Assembly: GCA_007988745.1 (NCBI GenBank)
Contig: BJUT01000006.1
Location: forward strand, 61,196-125,195
From: Pseudoalteromonas atlantica
GTDB lineage: Bacteria > Pseudomonadota > Gammaproteobacteria > Enterobacterales > Alteromonadaceae
Length of the DNA: 64,000 bases
Direction of reading: 5' to 3'
The notes under the pieces are model-generated. The model did no database searches and had not been told where the DNA came from. It saw only the letters and a program-made list of their open reading frames with translations. Shown here piece by piece: positions 38,093-49,149 of the stretch. The translations under genes were made by a program, and so were the position numbers. The stretch's first letter is position 1. The number at the start of each line of letters is the position of its first letter.

Positions 38093-39427
38093 ATGCAGTA
38101 TTTAAACGAGATAAAAAACAAACATATAACAGTGCTCGGACTCGGTGTAACCGGTCTGGGTATTGTGCGTTTTTTATTATCTCATGGTTTTGCACCAAAG
38201 GTCGTTGATAGCCGGGTTGCGCCACCAGGTATGGATTGGCTAAGCGAGCATGCTCCTGAGCTTAATACGCATTTTGGTGATTTAGGCAGCGCCGCGCTTT
38301 GTAAAACCGACATGATCATCATAAGCCCCGGGCTTAGCTTAAAAATTCCCGCAATTGCTCAAGCAATAGAGTCAGGCATTGAAGTAATTGGTGATGTAGA
38401 GCTGTTTGCTCGTATAAATACAAAACCGGTTGTTGCTGTTACAGGCTCTAATGGTAAATCAACCGTTGTTACCTTAGCCTACGAGGTATTAAAAGCAGCA
38501 GGTTATAAGGTGGCATTAGGTGGCAATATTGGCACTGCGGTATTGGATTTACTAAGTGATGATTTTGATGTGTATGTGCTGGAGCTTTCGAGTTTTCAGC
38601 TGGATACCTGCTCAAGCTTAAAACCAATAAGCGCAGCGGTATTAAATATATCTGAAGATCATTTAGATCGTTACGACAGCTACCAAGCCTATATCGACTC
38701 TAAATTAAGTATTTATAACAATGCTGAGCTTTTAGTAACCAATGCAGATGATATTCAAACTAAGCCTATTAGTCGCGCTTTAGCGCCGCAAATGAGCTTT
38801 GGCACCGACCACGGTGATTACCACTTAGCTGAGCGCAATAATGAGCTGCACTTTATAGTAAAAGGCGAGGCGTACTTACCTGTTAGCACGCTTGCGGTCG
38901 TTGGTAAGCACAATTACTTAAATACACTTGCGGTTATGGCGTTATTAAGCCCGTTTGATATTAGCAAAGAACAGTACGCAGCGGCGCTTTGTCAATTTAA
39001 TGGTTTAGCGCACCGTTGCCAGTTTGTTGATGAGCAACATGGTGTTCAATACTTTAACGACTCTAAAGCCACCAATGTTGGCGCCACTATAGCGGCAATA
39101 GATAGTTTGGCCTCAGATCACGAAAACCTGATTGTAATAGCCGGTGGTGATGCTAAAGGCGCTGATTTAAGTGCGTTAAAGCCATATATAAAAAGTCATG
39201 TAAAAGCGCTTGTATGCTTTGGTAAAGATGCAGCAGAGCTTGCTGCTTTAACGAGTAAATCGCACTTAGTAAACACAATGCAAGAGGCGGTATCGCTCGC
39301 TAAAGTATTTAGCAAGCGCGGTGACATTGTATTACTTGCCCCTGCCTGTGCCAGCATTGATATGTATAACAACTACATGCAACGCGGTGATGACTTTGTG
39401 CAATGTGTAATGGAAGGGCAATTATGA
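38093..39427 (+). CDS. murD: MurD, UDP-MurNAc-L-Ala--D-Glu ligase
   Basis: Mur ligase, 444 aa, adding D-glutamate. The N-terminal Rossmann part contains GLGVTGLGIVRFL, the ATP motif is AVTGSNGKSTVVTL, and the C-terminal domain has FNDSKATNVGAT and LAPACASIDMYNNYMQRG. Overlaps ftsW by four bases. Confidence 0.97.
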   Translation: MQYLNEIKNKHITVLGLGVTGLGIVRFLLSHGFAPKVVDSRVAPPGMDWLSEHAPELNTHFGDLGSAALCKTDMIIISPGLSLKIPAIAQAIESGIEVIGDVELFARINTKPVVAVTGSNGKSTVVTLAYEVLKAAGYKVALGGNIGTAVLDLLSDDFDVYVLELSSFQLDTCSSLKPISAAVLNISEDHLDRYDSYQAYIDSKLSIYNNAELLVTNADDIQTKPISRALAPQMSFGTDHGDYHLAERNNELHFIVKGEAYLPVSTLAVVGKHNYLNTLAVMALLSPFDISKEQYAAALCQFNGLAHRCQFVDEQHGVQYFNDSKATNVGATIAAIDSLASDHENLIVIAGGDAKGADLSALKPYIKSHVKALVCFGKDAAELAALTSKSHLVNTMQEAVSLAKVFSKRGDIVLLAPACASIDMYNNYMQRGDDFVQCVMEGQL

Positions 39428-40599
39428 TTGCCTTTGCCGATTTAAAAGAAACACTCACCCCAAAACCCTCAGCACAGCTTTACGATGTGCCACTGCTTTA
39501 TTGCATGTTAATGCTTATAGGGGTGGGTTTTATAATGGTGACCAGCGCCTCAATGCCCACAGCCGAAAGGCTGTTTGATAACTCATACCATATTACCATT
39601 CGCCACAGCATGTTTTTAGCGATGGCATTTGTTTTATTTTGGATTGCCGCCAGCGTGCCTATGGATTGGTGGAAACGCTCAAACCCGTATTTATTGCTGC
39701 TTGGTATGGTGCTACTTATTGCTGTGTTAATAATAGGCCGCGAAGTCAACGGCGCTAAGCGTTGGATACCCATTGGGCCTGTTGGTTTTCAGGTGGCTGA
39801 GGCCGCTAAATTATACTTTTTCAGTTATATAGCAGGCTACTTGGTAAGAAAGCGCGAAGAAGTACAAGAAAATATTAAAGGCTTTGCTAAGCCTATCGCT
39901 GTATTTGCGGTATATGCCTTACTTATTTTACTGCAGCCCGATTTAGGAACCGTGGTGGTTATGTTTGTAACAACTGTGGGGCTGTTATTTTTGGCCGGCG
40001 CAAAGTTATGGCAGTTTTTTGTACTTATTTTAACGGGCGTAGGGCTTGTTGTATTACTGATTATTGTAGAGCCATACAGAATGGCGCGAGTGGTGGGCTT
40101 TTTAGACCCTTGGGAAGACCCATTTGGTAAAGGGTATCAGTTAGTGCAGTCGCTTATGGCCTACAGCCAAGGTGGCTGGTTTGGCCAAGGGTTAGGTAAC
40201 AGCGTGCAAAAGTTACAGTATTTACCCGAGGCGCATAACGATTTTATTTTTGCCGTTATTGGTGAAGAGCTAGGCCTAGTAGGTGTAGCAAGTATTTTAT
40301 CTGTGTTGGCTGTGTTTGTATTTAGGGCGCTTTTAATAGGCCAACAAGCTTTAAAATGTGGCAAAGAATACGAAGGCTATTTTGCGTTTGCTATTGGCAT
40401 TTGGTTTGCGTTTCAAACCATGGTTAATGTAGGCGCCAGTGCGGGGTTATTACCGACTAAAGGGTTAACCTTGCCGTTTATTTCGTATGGTGGTTCAAGT
40501 TTATTAATAATGACGATTGCCACCGGTATTTTATTGCGTGTTGATTTTGAAACTAAAATGGCAACCAAACAAGCCACCTCACGCGGAGGTAAGCGATGA
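39424..40599 (+). CDS. ftsW: FtsW, septal peptidoglycan glycosyltransferase (SEDS)
   Basis: SEDS-family polymerase, 391 aa, about ten helices, working with FtsI at the septum. Conserved pieces: GREVNGAKRWIPIG, LLQPDLGT, PEAHNDFIFAVIGEELGL and LPFISYGGSSL. The ATG at 39424 (ATGA overlap with murD) is chosen over the ATG at 39403, which lies in murD. Confidence 0.97.
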   Translation: MIAFADLKETLTPKPSAQLYDVPLLYCMLMLIGVGFIMVTSASMPTAERLFDNSYHITIRHSMFLAMAFVLFWIAASVPMDWWKRSNPYLLLLGMVLLIAVLIIGREVNGAKRWIPIGPVGFQVAEAAKLYFFSYIAGYLVRKREEVQENIKGFAKPIAVFAVYALLILLQPDLGTVVVMFVTTVGLLFLAGAKLWQFFVLILTGVGLVVLLIIVEPYRMARVVGFLDPWEDPFGKGYQLVQSLMAYSQGGWFGQGLGNSVQKLQYLPEAHNDFIFAVIGEELGLVGVASILSVLAVFVFRALLIGQQALKCGKEYEGYFAFAIGIWFAFQTMVNVGASAGLLPTKGLTLPFISYGGSSLLIMTIATGILLRVDFETKMATKQATSRGGKR

Positions 40600-41672
40600 G
40601 TAAAAAATTAGTAGTTGTGGCCGGTGGTACAGGCGGGCATATATTCCCAGGTATTGCTGTAGCCGATTATTTAAAAGAGCAAGGCTGGCAAGTAAGCTGG
40701 ATAGGCACGCCAGACAGAATGGAAGCGGATGTTGTACCAAAGCATAACATTGAAATTGATTTTATTAATGTAAAGGGCGTACGCGGTAATGGCTTAAAGC
40801 GTCTTATTAAAGCCCCATTCATGGTACTTAATGCAATATTGCAGGCGCGTAAGGTATTGAAATCTCAGCAACCAGATGTAGTGCTTGCTATGGGCGGCTA
40901 TGTAACCGGGCCAACCGGCATTGCCGCTAAAAGTTTAGGCATTCCACTGGTGATTCATGAGCAAAATGCAGTGGCAGGAATGAGCAACAAGTGGTTGGCA
41001 AAATTTGCTAACAGAGTACTTGCTGCGTTTCCAAGCGCCTTTGCACCAGGGCAAGCCGAATTAGTCGGTAACCCAGTACGTGCAAGCGTTGCTAATGTAG
41101 CTAAACGTGATGTTTCAAGCCCTATTAATATTTTAGTGGTGGGTGGCTCGTTAGGCGCACAAGTGCTTAACCAAACACTGCCAGAGGCGTTTAATTTACT
41201 TGCTAAAACAGCGCCAATCAAAGTGTGGCACCAAACAGGTAAAGGCCATATTGAGGGCGTGAAAAGTGAGTATGCGAAAAACAACATTGCAGATGAAGAC
41301 CTAAAAGTTGCTGAATTTATAGATGATATGGACGCCGCCTACGCGTGGGCCGATATTGTTATTTGCCGTGCTGGTGCACTGACTGTTAGTGAAATTGCCG
41401 CCGCGGGTAAAATGGCTGTATTTGTGCCGTTTCCACATGCGGTAGACGATCATCAAACCGCCAACGCAAAATATTTAGTAACCGCAAATGGCGCGCTTTT
41501 AATGCCTCAGCCGCAGTTTAATAAAGATTCAATAGTTGAGCTATTAAACCCGTATTTGGCAAAGCCTATATTAATTAAACAAATGGCCAGCAATGCTAAG
41601 CAGCAAGCCATTTTAGATGCCACAGCAAGCGTTGCCTCGCACTGTGAGCAAGTAACAAATAAGAGAAAATAA
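40596..41672 (+). CDS. murG: MurG, UDP-GlcNAc transferase (lipid II synthesis)
   Basis: Peripheral glycosyltransferase, 358 aa, adding GlcNAc to lipid I on the inner face of the membrane. Motifs: AGGTGGHIFPGIAVAD at the start, GGYVTGPTGIAAK, HEQNAVAGMSNK, and in the UDP-GlcNAc domain VVGGSLGAQVLN and RAGALTVSEIAAAG. Overlaps ftsW (ATGA) and abuts murC. Confidence 0.97.
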   Translation: MSKKLVVVAGGTGGHIFPGIAVADYLKEQGWQVSWIGTPDRMEADVVPKHNIEIDFINVKGVRGNGLKRLIKAPFMVLNAILQARKVLKSQQPDVVLAMGGYVTGPTGIAAKSLGIPLVIHEQNAVAGMSNKWLAKFANRVLAAFPSAFAPGQAELVGNPVRASVANVAKRDVSSPINILVVGGSLGAQVLNQTLPEAFNLLAKTAPIKVWHQTGKGHIEGVKSEYAKNNIADEDLKVAEFIDDMDAAYAWADIVICRAGALTVSEIAAAGKMAVFVPFPHAVDDHQTANAKYLVTANGALLMPQPQFNKDSIVELLNPYLAKPILIKQMASNAKQQAILDATASVASHCEQVTNKRK

Positions 41673-43124
41673 GTGAAAGATAAGTCAATACAAGAACAAC
41701 AAACTCGACCTGCTATGCGTCGAATAGAAACCATCCATTTTATTGGTATTGGTGGTGCGGGTATGGGCGGTATTGCTGAAGTACTGGCTTTTGAAGGCTA
41801 CCGCATTACAGGCTCAGATATAGCGCACAGCGCAATGACCGAACGCTTAATTAAAGCCGGTGCAGAAGTATTTATAGGCCATCACGAAAACAACGTAAAA
41901 GATGCCAACGTAGTTGTTGTTTCAAGTGCTATTGACGAAACAAACCCTGAGATTATTGCTGCAAAAGCAGCGCGTATACCGGTAGTTCGCCGTGCAGAAA
42001 TGCTTGCCGAATTAATGCGTTTTCGCCATGGCATTGCCATTGCGGGCACACATGGTAAAACCACAACAACCAGTTTAATTGCCAGCATTTATGCTCAGGC
42101 AGGGCTTGATCCTACTTTTATTATTGGCGGCTTATTAAATAGCGCGGGCAGTAATGCAAAAGTGGGCAAGAGCGACTTTTTAATTGCTGAGGCAGATGAA
42201 AGCGATGCATCGTTTTTGCATTTACAGCCTATGGTATCGGTGATCACCAATATTGAAGAAGATCACATGGAAACCTATGGCGGCAGTCTTGAGAAAATGA
42301 AAGACACTTATGTGGACTTTATTCATAACCTGCCATTTTATGGCTTAGCCGTAGTGTGCATAGACTCGCAGGTAGCAAGTGAGCTGATCCCGCGTTTTGG
42401 TCGCCCTGTGATCACGTATGGCGAGTCAAAAGATGCCGACTACCGCATGAGCGATTTTAGCCAATCAGCAAGTACTTGTACTTTTACAGTGACACATAAA
42501 AGTGGTGAAAGCTTAAGTGCAACGCTTAATATGCCAGGTAAGCACAACGCACTGAATGCCACGGCGGCAATTGCAGTGGCCAAAGATCAAAACATTGCTA
42601 ACCACGCAATTTTAGAGGCGCTGCAAAAATTTGAAGGCATAGGACGACGCTTCCAGCATTATGGCAACTTTGAAAACGAGCGCGGCAATGTCATGTTGGT
42701 GGATGATTACGGACATCACCCATCAGAAGTTGCTGCCACCATTGCAGCGGTACGCGAAGGCTGGCCAGAAAAGCGTTTAGTTATGGTTTATCAACCGCAC
42801 AGGTTTACCCGTACACGCGATTTATACGAAGACTTTGTAAAAGTATTAGCAGATGTAGATCAACTTTTATTACTAGATGTGTACAGTGCCGGCGAAGAGC
42901 CTATTGTTGGTGCAGACAGTAAAAGCCTGTGCCGCAGCTTACGTCAGCGCGGAAAAGAGCCTCTACATGTAGCAACGAGCGCAGAGCTTGCTGGTGTGCT
43001 GGCCGATAACTTACAAAATAACGACTTAGTTTTAACGCAAGGCGCTGGTAATATAGGACAATTGGTTAAAACATTAGCGGCAACAGGTATGTCGGTGGAA
43101 AAATTAAAGCAAGGTGAAGTATGA
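41673..43124 (+). CDS. murC: MurC, UDP-MurNAc--L-Ala ligase
   Basis: First Mur ligase, 483 aa, adding L-alanine to UDP-MurNAc. Motifs: [30 protein letters not shown] and [14 protein letters not shown]. The start is a GTG immediately after the murG stop; an internal ATG at residue 15 would also leave the first motif intact. Overlaps ddlB by four bases. Confidence 0.96.
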   Translation: MKDKSIQEQQTRPAMRRIETIHFIGIGGAGMGGIAEVLAFEGYRITGSDIAHSAMTERLIKAGAEVFIGHHENNVKDANVVVVSSAIDETNPEIIAAKAARIPVVRRAEMLAELMRFRHGIAIAGTHGKTTTTSLIASIYAQAGLDPTFIIGGLLNSAGSNAKVGKSDFLIAEADESDASFLHLQPMVSVITNIEEDHMETYGGSLEKMKDTYVDFIHNLPFYGLAVVCIDSQVASELIPRFGRPVITYGESKDADYRMSDFSQSASTCTFTVTHKSGESLSATLNMPGKHNALNATAAIAVAKDQNIANHAILEALQKFEGIGRRFQHYGNFENERGNVMLVDDYGHHPSEVAATIAAVREGWPEKRLVMVYQPHRFTRTRDLYEDFVKVLADVDQLLLLDVYSAGEEPIVGADSKSLCRSLRQRGKEPLHVATSAELAGVLADNLQNNDLVLTQGAGNIGQLVKTLAATGMSVEKLKQGEV

Positions 43125-44041
43125 CGCAAGAAAACGCGCAATTTGGTAAAGTAGCAGTACTGCTTGGGGGTAACTCAGCAGAGCGCGAAGTGTCACTACG
43201 TTCAGGGCAAGCGGTGCTTAATGCACTACAAAATGCCGGCGTTGATGCCATTGCTTTTGACCCGCAAAATCGCTCTTTGTGGGAGCTGAAAGAATTACAG
43301 GTAGATCGTGTTTTTATTGCTTTGCATGGCCGTGGTGGCGAAGATGGGACAGTGCAAGGCGCACTTGAATTTATGAACTTGCCATACACGGGCAGCACTG
43401 TATTAGGCTCAGCCTTGGCAATGGATAAAGTCCGTTGTAAGCATTTATTTAAATCTGCAGGACTAAGCACAGCGCCTTATGCAGTTGTTGATGCTAAAAA
43501 AGGCTTTGATGCAAAAGCTATTATGGATGAGTTTAAAAAAGTAATGGTTAAGCCATCGCACGAAGGCTCAAGCATAGGTATGGCGCAAGCAAGTACCGCT
43601 CAAGAGCTTGAAGATGCCCTTACACACGCTTTTAAGTTTGATAGCCAAGTGTTAGTAGAGCAGTGGATAACCGGACGCGAATTTACCGTGACTGTATTAG
43701 GCGATGAAGTACAGCCTGTGATTGAAATGACGACTCCAAATGGTTTTTACGATTACCAAGCTAAGTATCAATCAAATACAACACAGTATCATTGCCCTGC
43801 AGATTTATCGGCGCAAGATACGCAGCACTTACAGGCTATCTCGTTAGAGGCGTTTGATTTAGTGGGTGCAAGCGGCTGGGGCCGTGTAGATGCCATGCAA
43901 GATGAGCAGGGGAATTTTTATTTATTAGAAGTAAATACAGTCCCTGGCATGACCGAAAAATCGCTGGTGCCCATGGCGGCAAAAGCAAACGGGGCAACAT
44001 TTGAGCAATTAGTTGTTCGCATTTTGGGGCAAACGCTTTAA
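43121..44041 (+). CDS. ddlB: DdlB, D-alanine--D-alanine ligase
   Basis: ATP-grasp ligase, 306 aa, making the D-Ala-D-Ala end of the pentapeptide joined by MurF. Motifs: [42 protein letters not shown], and [15 protein letters not shown] near the C-terminus. Cluster position favours ddlB rather than ddlA. Confidence 0.96.
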   Translation: MTQENAQFGKVAVLLGGNSAEREVSLRSGQAVLNALQNAGVDAIAFDPQNRSLWELKELQVDRVFIALHGRGGEDGTVQGALEFMNLPYTGSTVLGSALAMDKVRCKHLFKSAGLSTAPYAVVDAKKGFDAKAIMDEFKKVMVKPSHEGSSIGMAQASTAQELEDALTHAFKFDSQVLVEQWITGREFTVTVLGDEVQPVIEMTTPNGFYDYQAKYQSNTTQYHCPADLSAQDTQHLQAISLEAFDLVGASGWGRVDAMQDEQGNFYLLEVNTVPGMTEKSLVPMAAKANGATFEQLVVRILGQTL

Positions 44042-44042
44042 T

Positions 44043-44828
44043 ATGCATCCCCTTTTAGAAAAAGCTCAACAGTTAAAACAGCAACTTAACTTTAATTGGT
44101 CGCTAATTTTTGGTGTGAGCTTTTTTCTGGTGGTAGTGATTGGGCTCGTGCAAATAACTACCGGTGTATCTGATTGGCTAGTAGAGAACAAAGATGCACA
44201 AATAAAGCACTTAACAGTGCTAGGAAAGCCCAAATACACTGACGAAAAGGCCATAATAAAAGCAATAAAAAAGGCCGATTTAAGCAGTTTTTTTGAGCTA
44301 GATGTAAAACGCGTACAGCAACTGGTAAAAGATTTACCTTGGGTTGCAACCGTATCGGTACGCAAGCAATGGCCCGATACAATACAAGTGTACGTAGTTG
44401 AACACGAAGCCGTAGCCCATTGGAATAGCGATTTACTGCTAAACCAAAGTGGCGATGCCTTTGAAGCAAGTAGCGATAAACTCGCCAATGATTTACCGCA
44501 ACTTTACGGCCCAGAAGGCAGCGAAAAAGAAGCGTGGATTGCCTTTAAGCAGTTTGACGAAATGCTAAAGGTAAATGCGTTAACGTTAAAAAGCTTAGCC
44601 CTTTCGGAGCGTTTTTCGTGGCAGTTATGGTTAGATAATGGTGTGCGCTTAAATTTAGGGCGCAAAGACAAAGCAAAGCGAGTACAGCGGTTTATAGATG
44701 TGTACCCGCGCATGGAAAAGCGTGCAGATGCACAAATAGATGCAATAGATTTACGCTATGATACCGGCCTTGCAGTTAGCTATAAGCCTGTGCAAGAACA
44801 GCAATTACAAAATAAGAGTAAGGCATGA
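44043..44828 (+). CDS. ftsQ: Cell-division protein FtsQ
   Basis: Bitopic division protein, 261 aa. One helix (about residues 17-38, WSLIFGVSFFLVVVIGLVQI), then a POTRA domain (IKHLTVLGKPKYTDEKAI) and a beta domain with the RVQRFIDVYPRM segment. Start at 44043, one base after the ddlB stop; the upstream ATG at 44013 lies within ddlB. Overlaps ftsA (ATGA). Confidence 0.96.
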   Translation: MHPLLEKAQQLKQQLNFNWSLIFGVSFFLVVVIGLVQITTGVSDWLVENKDAQIKHLTVLGKPKYTDEKAIIKAIKKADLSSFFELDVKRVQQLVKDLPWVATVSVRKQWPDTIQVYVVEHEAVAHWNSDLLLNQSGDAFEASSDKLANDLPQLYGPEGSEKEAWIAFKQFDEMLKVNALTLKSLALSERFSWQLWLDNGVRLNLGRKDKAKRVQRFIDVYPRMEKRADAQIDAIDLRYDTGLAVSYKPVQEQQLQNKSKA

Positions 44829-46057
44829 CTAAGTCAGCAGAAAGAAACCTAGTGATTGGATTAGACGTTGGTACCTCAAAAGTGGTGGCCACGGTAGGTG
44901 AAATCACCGCAGATAACAAGCTCAGCATTGTTGGTGTGGGCAGCCAAGTATCTCATGGTATGGATAAAGGCGGCGTTAACGATTTAAACTTAGTGTCTGA
45001 GTCGATTCGCCGAGCAATAGATGAAGCCGAGTTAATGGCTGATTGTCGTATTAGCTCAGTGTACTTAGGGATTTCTGGCAAGCACATACAGTGTCAAAAC
45101 GAAAGCGGCGTGGTTGCTATTAATAATACAGAAGTAACCGATGAAGACATTGAAAATGTAATTCATATAGCGCGCTCTGTGCCCATTTCGGCCGAGCGTA
45201 AAATGCTGCATGCATTACCGCAAGAATACAGCATTGATATGCAAGAGGGCATTAAAAACCCCCTTGGTATGAGCGGCGTACGTATGGAAGCACGTGCACA
45301 CATTATTACCTGCTCAAACGACATGGCTAAAAACATTGAAAAATGTGTTGAGCGCTGTGGTTTAGAGGTTGATCAGCTTATATTTACCGCACTTGCATCG
45401 TGTTACTCGGTTTTAACCGATGACGAAAAAGAGCTTGGTGTAGCGGTACTTGATATTGGTGGTGGTACAATGGATATCACTATTTATATTAACGGGGCAT
45501 TACGCCATTCTTCGGTTATCCCAGTGGCGGGTAATCAAGTAACCGGTGATATTGCAAAAATATTTCGTACACCTATATCACATGCTGAGTCACTCAAAGT
45601 ACAATATGCATGTGCAAGTAGCCAAATGGCCAGTAACGAAGACACCATAGAAGTACCAAGTGTAGGCGGGCGACCAGCACGATTAATGTCGCGCCATACT
45701 TTATCTGAAGTGGTAGAGCCTCGTTTTAGAGAATTATTTGAATTAGCGATGGAAGAAATTCGTCGCTCAGGTTTAGAAGACCAAATTGCGGCAGGCCTCG
45801 TTATTACAGGCGGGACTGCTAAAATGACTGGCGCAATGGAAGTGGCTGAAGACATTTTCCAAATGCCAGTGAGAATAGGCAAACCAATCGGGATAGTTGG
45901 TTTGACAGACTACGTAGACGATCTTTCGTACGCAACCGCTGTAGGTTTGTTACAATACGGGCGCACTATGCAATCGATGAATGCACAAAAGTCGAAAGCA
46001 GAGGATAATAATAATTGGTGGAACCGCATTACTAAATGGTTCCAAGGCGAGTTTTAA
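44825..46057 (+). CDS. ftsA: Cell-division protein FtsA
   Basis: Actin-like membrane tether of the Z ring, 410 aa. Nucleotide-binding blocks [19 protein letters not shown] and [14 protein letters not shown], plus [13 protein letters not shown]. The C-terminus ends in an amphipathic membrane-targeting helix ([15 protein letters not shown]). Cotranscribed with ftsQ and ftsZ. Confidence 0.98.
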   Translation: MTKSAERNLVIGLDVGTSKVVATVGEITADNKLSIVGVGSQVSHGMDKGGVNDLNLVSESIRRAIDEAELMADCRISSVYLGISGKHIQCQNESGVVAINNTEVTDEDIENVIHIARSVPISAERKMLHALPQEYSIDMQEGIKNPLGMSGVRMEARAHIITCSNDMAKNIEKCVERCGLEVDQLIFTALASCYSVLTDDEKELGVAVLDIGGGTMDITIYINGALRHSSVIPVAGNQVTGDIAKIFRTPISHAESLKVQYACASSQMASNEDTIEVPSVGGRPARLMSRHTLSEVVEPRFRELFELAMEEIRRSGLEDQIAAGLVITGGTAKMTGAMEVAEDIFQMPVRIGKPIGIVGLTDYVDDLSYATAVGLLQYGRTMQSMNAQKSKAEDNNNWWNRITKWFQGEF

Positions 46058-46080
46058 AGTACTCAAGTCGGAGAGTAAAC

Positions 46081-47328
46081 ATGTTTGATATGATGGAACA
46101 ACACAGCGAAGAAGCTGTAATTAAGGTAATTGGCGTGGGCGGTGGCGGCGGTAACGCTGTTGAGCACATGGTAAAACAACAAATAGAAGGCGTGCGCTTT
46201 ATAGCCGCTAATACGGATGCACAAGCATTACGTAATTCCGCTGCCGATATTACCGTACAACTAGGCACGCAAATAACCTCAGGGTTAGGTGCAGGTGCAA
46301 ACCCAGAAGTAGGCCGCGAATCGGCTGAAGAAGATGCAGAAACAATCCGTGCCAGCCTTGAAGGCGCAGATATGGTATTTATTGCTGCCGGCATGGGTGG
46401 TGGTACAGGTACTGGTGCTGCACCTGTGGTTGCTAAAATTGCCAAAGAATTAGGTATTTTAACGGTTGCTGTAGTAACGCGTCCTTTTGACTTTGAAGGC
46501 AAAAAGCGCGCAGCAGCTGCTGAACAAGGCATTAACGAATTGTCAGAAATTGTAGACTCACTTATTACAATTCCGAACAATAAATTGCTTAAAGTTTTAG
46601 GTAAAGGGACTACACTGTTAGATGCCTTCGCTAAAGCAAACGACGTACTTTTTGGTGCGGTTCAAGGTATTGCGGAGCTAATTACACGTTCTGGTTTAAT
46701 TAACGTGGATTTCGCCGACGTACGTACCGTAATGTCAGCAATGGGTACTGCCATGATGGGCACAGCCTCTGCATCAGGCCCAGATCGTGCTCAAGAAGCT
46801 GCAGAAGCGGCTATCTCAAGCCCATTACTAGAAGACGTTGATTTAACCGGTGCTAAAGGTATTTTGGTTAATATTACCGCGGGTATGGACATTGCGATTG
46901 AAGAATTTGAAATTGTGGGTAACCACGTTAAAGCGCTAGCGTCTGAAAATGCAACTGTGGTTGTAGGTGCGGTTATTGACCCAGAAATGAGCGACGAGTT
47001 ACGTGTAACCGTTGTTGCTACGGGGTTAGGCGGCGATCGTCGTCCGCAGTTTGGTATTGTTGATAACGGCTTTAAAAAGGCATCAGGTTCTGATGTAGCA
47101 AGTTCATCAAACCAATCTAGCAGCATGTACGTACCAAGCTTTGCAAGCCAAGGCACAAGCACTGAAGAAACGACGCCAAGCACGCAAGTAGAAAGCAAAG
47201 AACAAGCGCCATCTACAAGCTCAAGCAACACGGCAAGTTCATCAGCGCAAAACAGTAAAAAAGCGGATAAATCAGAAGGCGGAGATTATTTTGATATTCC
47301 GGCTTTTTTACGTAAGCAGGCTGATTAA
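46081..47328 (+). CDS. ftsZ: Cell-division protein FtsZ
   Basis: Tubulin-like GTPase forming the Z ring, 415 aa. GTP signature GGGTGTG at residues 106-112, T7 loop [11 protein letters not shown], a Ser/Thr/Gln-rich linker from about 320, and the conserved C-terminal peptide [12 protein letters not shown] that binds FtsA and ZipA. The ATG at 46081 follows GGAGAG; the frame extends upstream into ftsA without meaning. Confidence 0.98.
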   Translation: MFDMMEQHSEEAVIKVIGVGGGGGNAVEHMVKQQIEGVRFIAANTDAQALRNSAADITVQLGTQITSGLGAGANPEVGRESAEEDAETIRASLEGADMVFIAAGMGGGTGTGAAPVVAKIAKELGILTVAVVTRPFDFEGKKRAAAAEQGINELSEIVDSLITIPNNKLLKVLGKGTTLLDAFAKANDVLFGAVQGIAELITRSGLINVDFADVRTVMSAMGTAMMGTASASGPDRAQEAAEAAISSPLLEDVDLTGAKGILVNITAGMDIAIEEFEIVGNHVKALASENATVVVGAVIDPEMSDELRVTVVATGLGGDRRPQFGIVDNGFKKASGSDVASSSNQSSSMYVPSFASQGTSTEETTPSTQVESKEQAPSTSSSNTASSSAQNSKKADKSEGGDYFDIPAFLRKQAD

Positions 47329-47365
47329 CATTTACTAATGCTTTTGTTTGAAATATGTACAAATA

Positions 47366-47394
47366 TTGAAAGGCAAAAGGATTTATGTTAAACT
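47366..47394 (+). promoter_or_regulatory. Promoter of lpxC
   Basis: TTGAAA (47366-47371), 17 bases, then TAAACT (47389-47394) preceded by TGT as an extended -10. The start near 47401 leaves a 34-base leader. No terminator is seen between ftsZ and lpxC, so read-through from the cluster is also likely. Confidence 0.65.
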
Positions 47395-47434
47395 CCGCCG
47401 TCTAACTGTAACTGATTTAAAAGTGAGCGAACCT

Positions 47435-48346
47435 ATGATTAAACAGCGTACGATTGCACAAGTAGTCAAAGCCATAGGAATTGGACTTCATAAAGGTGAG
47501 AAGGTCACAATAACTCTCCGACCTGCGAGCGCAAATACCGGGATTGTATTTCGTCGTGTCGACCTTGATCCGGTTGTTGATTTTGAAACAACACCTGAAG
47601 CCGTTGGTGATACGCAGCTGTGTACCTGTTTAATTAACAAAGATGGCGTTCGCTTATCAACGACTGAGCACCTAATTGCAGCGGTTGCTGCAATGGGTAT
47701 CGATAATTTAATTGTTGAATTAGACAGCTCAGAAGTGCCGATTATGGATGGTAGTGCATTACCGTTCATTTATTTGTTACAAAAAGGCGGCATTGAAGAG
47801 CAAAATGTTGCGAAACGCTTTATTCGTATAAAAGAAAAAGTACGTATTGAAGAAGGCGATAAATGGGCCGAAGTAGAACCATATGATGGTTTTCACATCG
47901 ACTTTGAAATTGCCTTTGATCATCCGGCCATTAATGAAAGCCGCCAGCGCATTGGTTTAGATATTACTGCGCAAAGCTTTACTGAAGAAATTAGCCGTGC
48001 ACGTACGTTTGGCTTTATGAAAGACATTGAATACATGCATGCTAATAACCTAGCACTTGGTGGCAGCATGGACAGCGCAGTAGTACTTGATGACTTTAAA
48101 GTACTAAACCCAAATGGTTTGCGCTACAGCGATGAATTTGTAAAACACAAAATATTAGACTGTGTGGGCGACATGTTTATGACAGGTCATAACCTACTAG
48201 GTAAAGTAACGGCTTATAAATCGGGTCACGATTTAAATAATAAGTTACTTCGCAAAATTATGGCAACAGAGTCAGCGTGGGAGTGGGCAACATTTGAAAC
48301 GCCTGTTACGATGCCTGCACCCGGCCTTGAATTAGCGACGGCCTAA
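47435..48346 (+). CDS. lpxC: LpxC, UDP-3-O-acyl-GlcNAc deacetylase
   Basis: Zinc deacetylase of the committed step of lipid A synthesis, 303 aa. It starts [24 protein letters not shown]; zinc ligands lie in STTEHLIAA and in [11 protein letters not shown], and AGHNLLGKV-type sequence reads [12 protein letters not shown] here. The ATG at 47435 fits the family start; the ATG at 47348 would add 29 unrelated residues and precede the promoter. In E. coli LpxC is controlled by FtsH through its C-terminus, which here ends PGLELATA. Confidence 0.97.
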   Translation: MIKQRTIAQVVKAIGIGLHKGEKVTITLRPASANTGIVFRRVDLDPVVDFETTPEAVGDTQLCTCLINKDGVRLSTTEHLIAAVAAMGIDNLIVELDSSEVPIMDGSALPFIYLLQKGGIEEQNVAKRFIRIKEKVRIEEGDKWAEVEPYDGFHIDFEIAFDHPAINESRQRIGLDITAQSFTEEISRARTFGFMKDIEYMHANNLALGGSMDSAVVLDDFKVLNPNGLRYSDEFVKHKILDCVGDMFMTGHNLLGKVTAYKSGHDLNNKLLRKIMATESAWEWATFETPVTMPAPGLELATA

Positions 48347-48385
48347 TTTAGTATTTTTTAAAAATACACGCTCACAAACAGTTAT

Positions 48386-48416
48386 AAAAAATGACGCTTA
48401 ATAGCGTCATTTTTTT
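48386..48416 (+). terminator. Intrinsic terminator closing the dcw-lpxC cluster
   Basis: Stem ATGACGCT/AGCGTCAT with loop TAAT, flanked by A-run and seven T residues; can serve both directions, also for the convergent yjjG. Confidence 0.9.
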
Positions 48417-48474
48417 GCCTTAAATTAGCGAGTTGTAGCTAATTACTATTAATTTTTAATAATTAACGCGCAGC

Positions 48475-49149
48475 TTAAAGCGCTAAAATTGCTGGTAACT
48501 GTGCCAGTTCAGTTATGGTGTAGGTTGGGCTTATGCCTGCTGGTAACTGCTCGCCTGGGTGCTGTAGCCAACAGGTATCAATACCGGCATTATTGCCTCC
48601 TAAAATATCGCTAGAGGCAGTGTCGCCCACCATTAATATTTTGCTTTTGTCTGGGTTACCCATAAGCTCAAATGTGTGCTCAAAAATAGCCTTGTTAGGC
48701 TTAGCAATGCCTACCAGTTCCGAAATAACCAGCCAATCAAACATGTTTTCAAGGCCGGTATGCGCTAGGCGCAGGGCTTGCAAACGTGCAAAGCCATTAG
48801 TAATAATACCCAATCGTGCATGCGGTTTGAGTGCATTTAGTAAATCGATTGCGCCGGGGAGTGGTTCACAAATTTGTGCCATAGCATCTAAAAATGCATC
48901 GTTTAGCTCCTTAGCGGGTACCCCTAATTTTACAGCCCACTCGTTAAAGCGGGTTACTTGTAAGTAATCGGCGCTAATTTTTCCATCTTGATAATCTATC
49001 CACAGCTGCTTATTAGTTTTTTGGTAATGGATGTAATCGGTTTGGGTAAACTCAATGTTGTACGCTTTAAACATGCGGGTCATTCCCGCTAAAATATCAA
49101 ACCTGAATAGTGTTTCGTCTGCATCAAACAGTACATAACTGTATTTCAT
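48475..49149 (-). CDS. yjjG: YjjG-type HAD nucleotidase
   Basis: HAD-family phosphatase, 224 aa, of the YjjG group that removes phosphate from (non-canonical) pyrimidine nucleotides. Motif I FDADETLFRFD (residues 8-18), motif II TNGF, motif IV VGDTASSDILGG. Its start overlaps the yjjX stop by one base (TAATG), so the two house-cleaning nucleotide enzymes are coupled. Confidence 0.9.
   Translation of the reverse strand: MKYSYVLFDADETLFRFDILAGMTRMFKAYNIEFTQTDYIHYQKTNKQLWIDYQDGKISADYLQVTRFNEWAVKLGVPAKELNDAFLDAMAQICEPLPGAIDLLNALKPHARLGIITNGFARLQALRLAHTGLENMFDWLVISELVGIAKPNKAIFEHTFELMGNPDKSKILMVGDTASSDILGGNNAGIDTCWLQHPGEQLPAGISPTYTITELAQLPAILAL

Noticed and set aside
46032-46580. 182-codon frame antisense to ftsZ
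   Set aside because: Mirror of ftsZ codon bias; no start signal or family.
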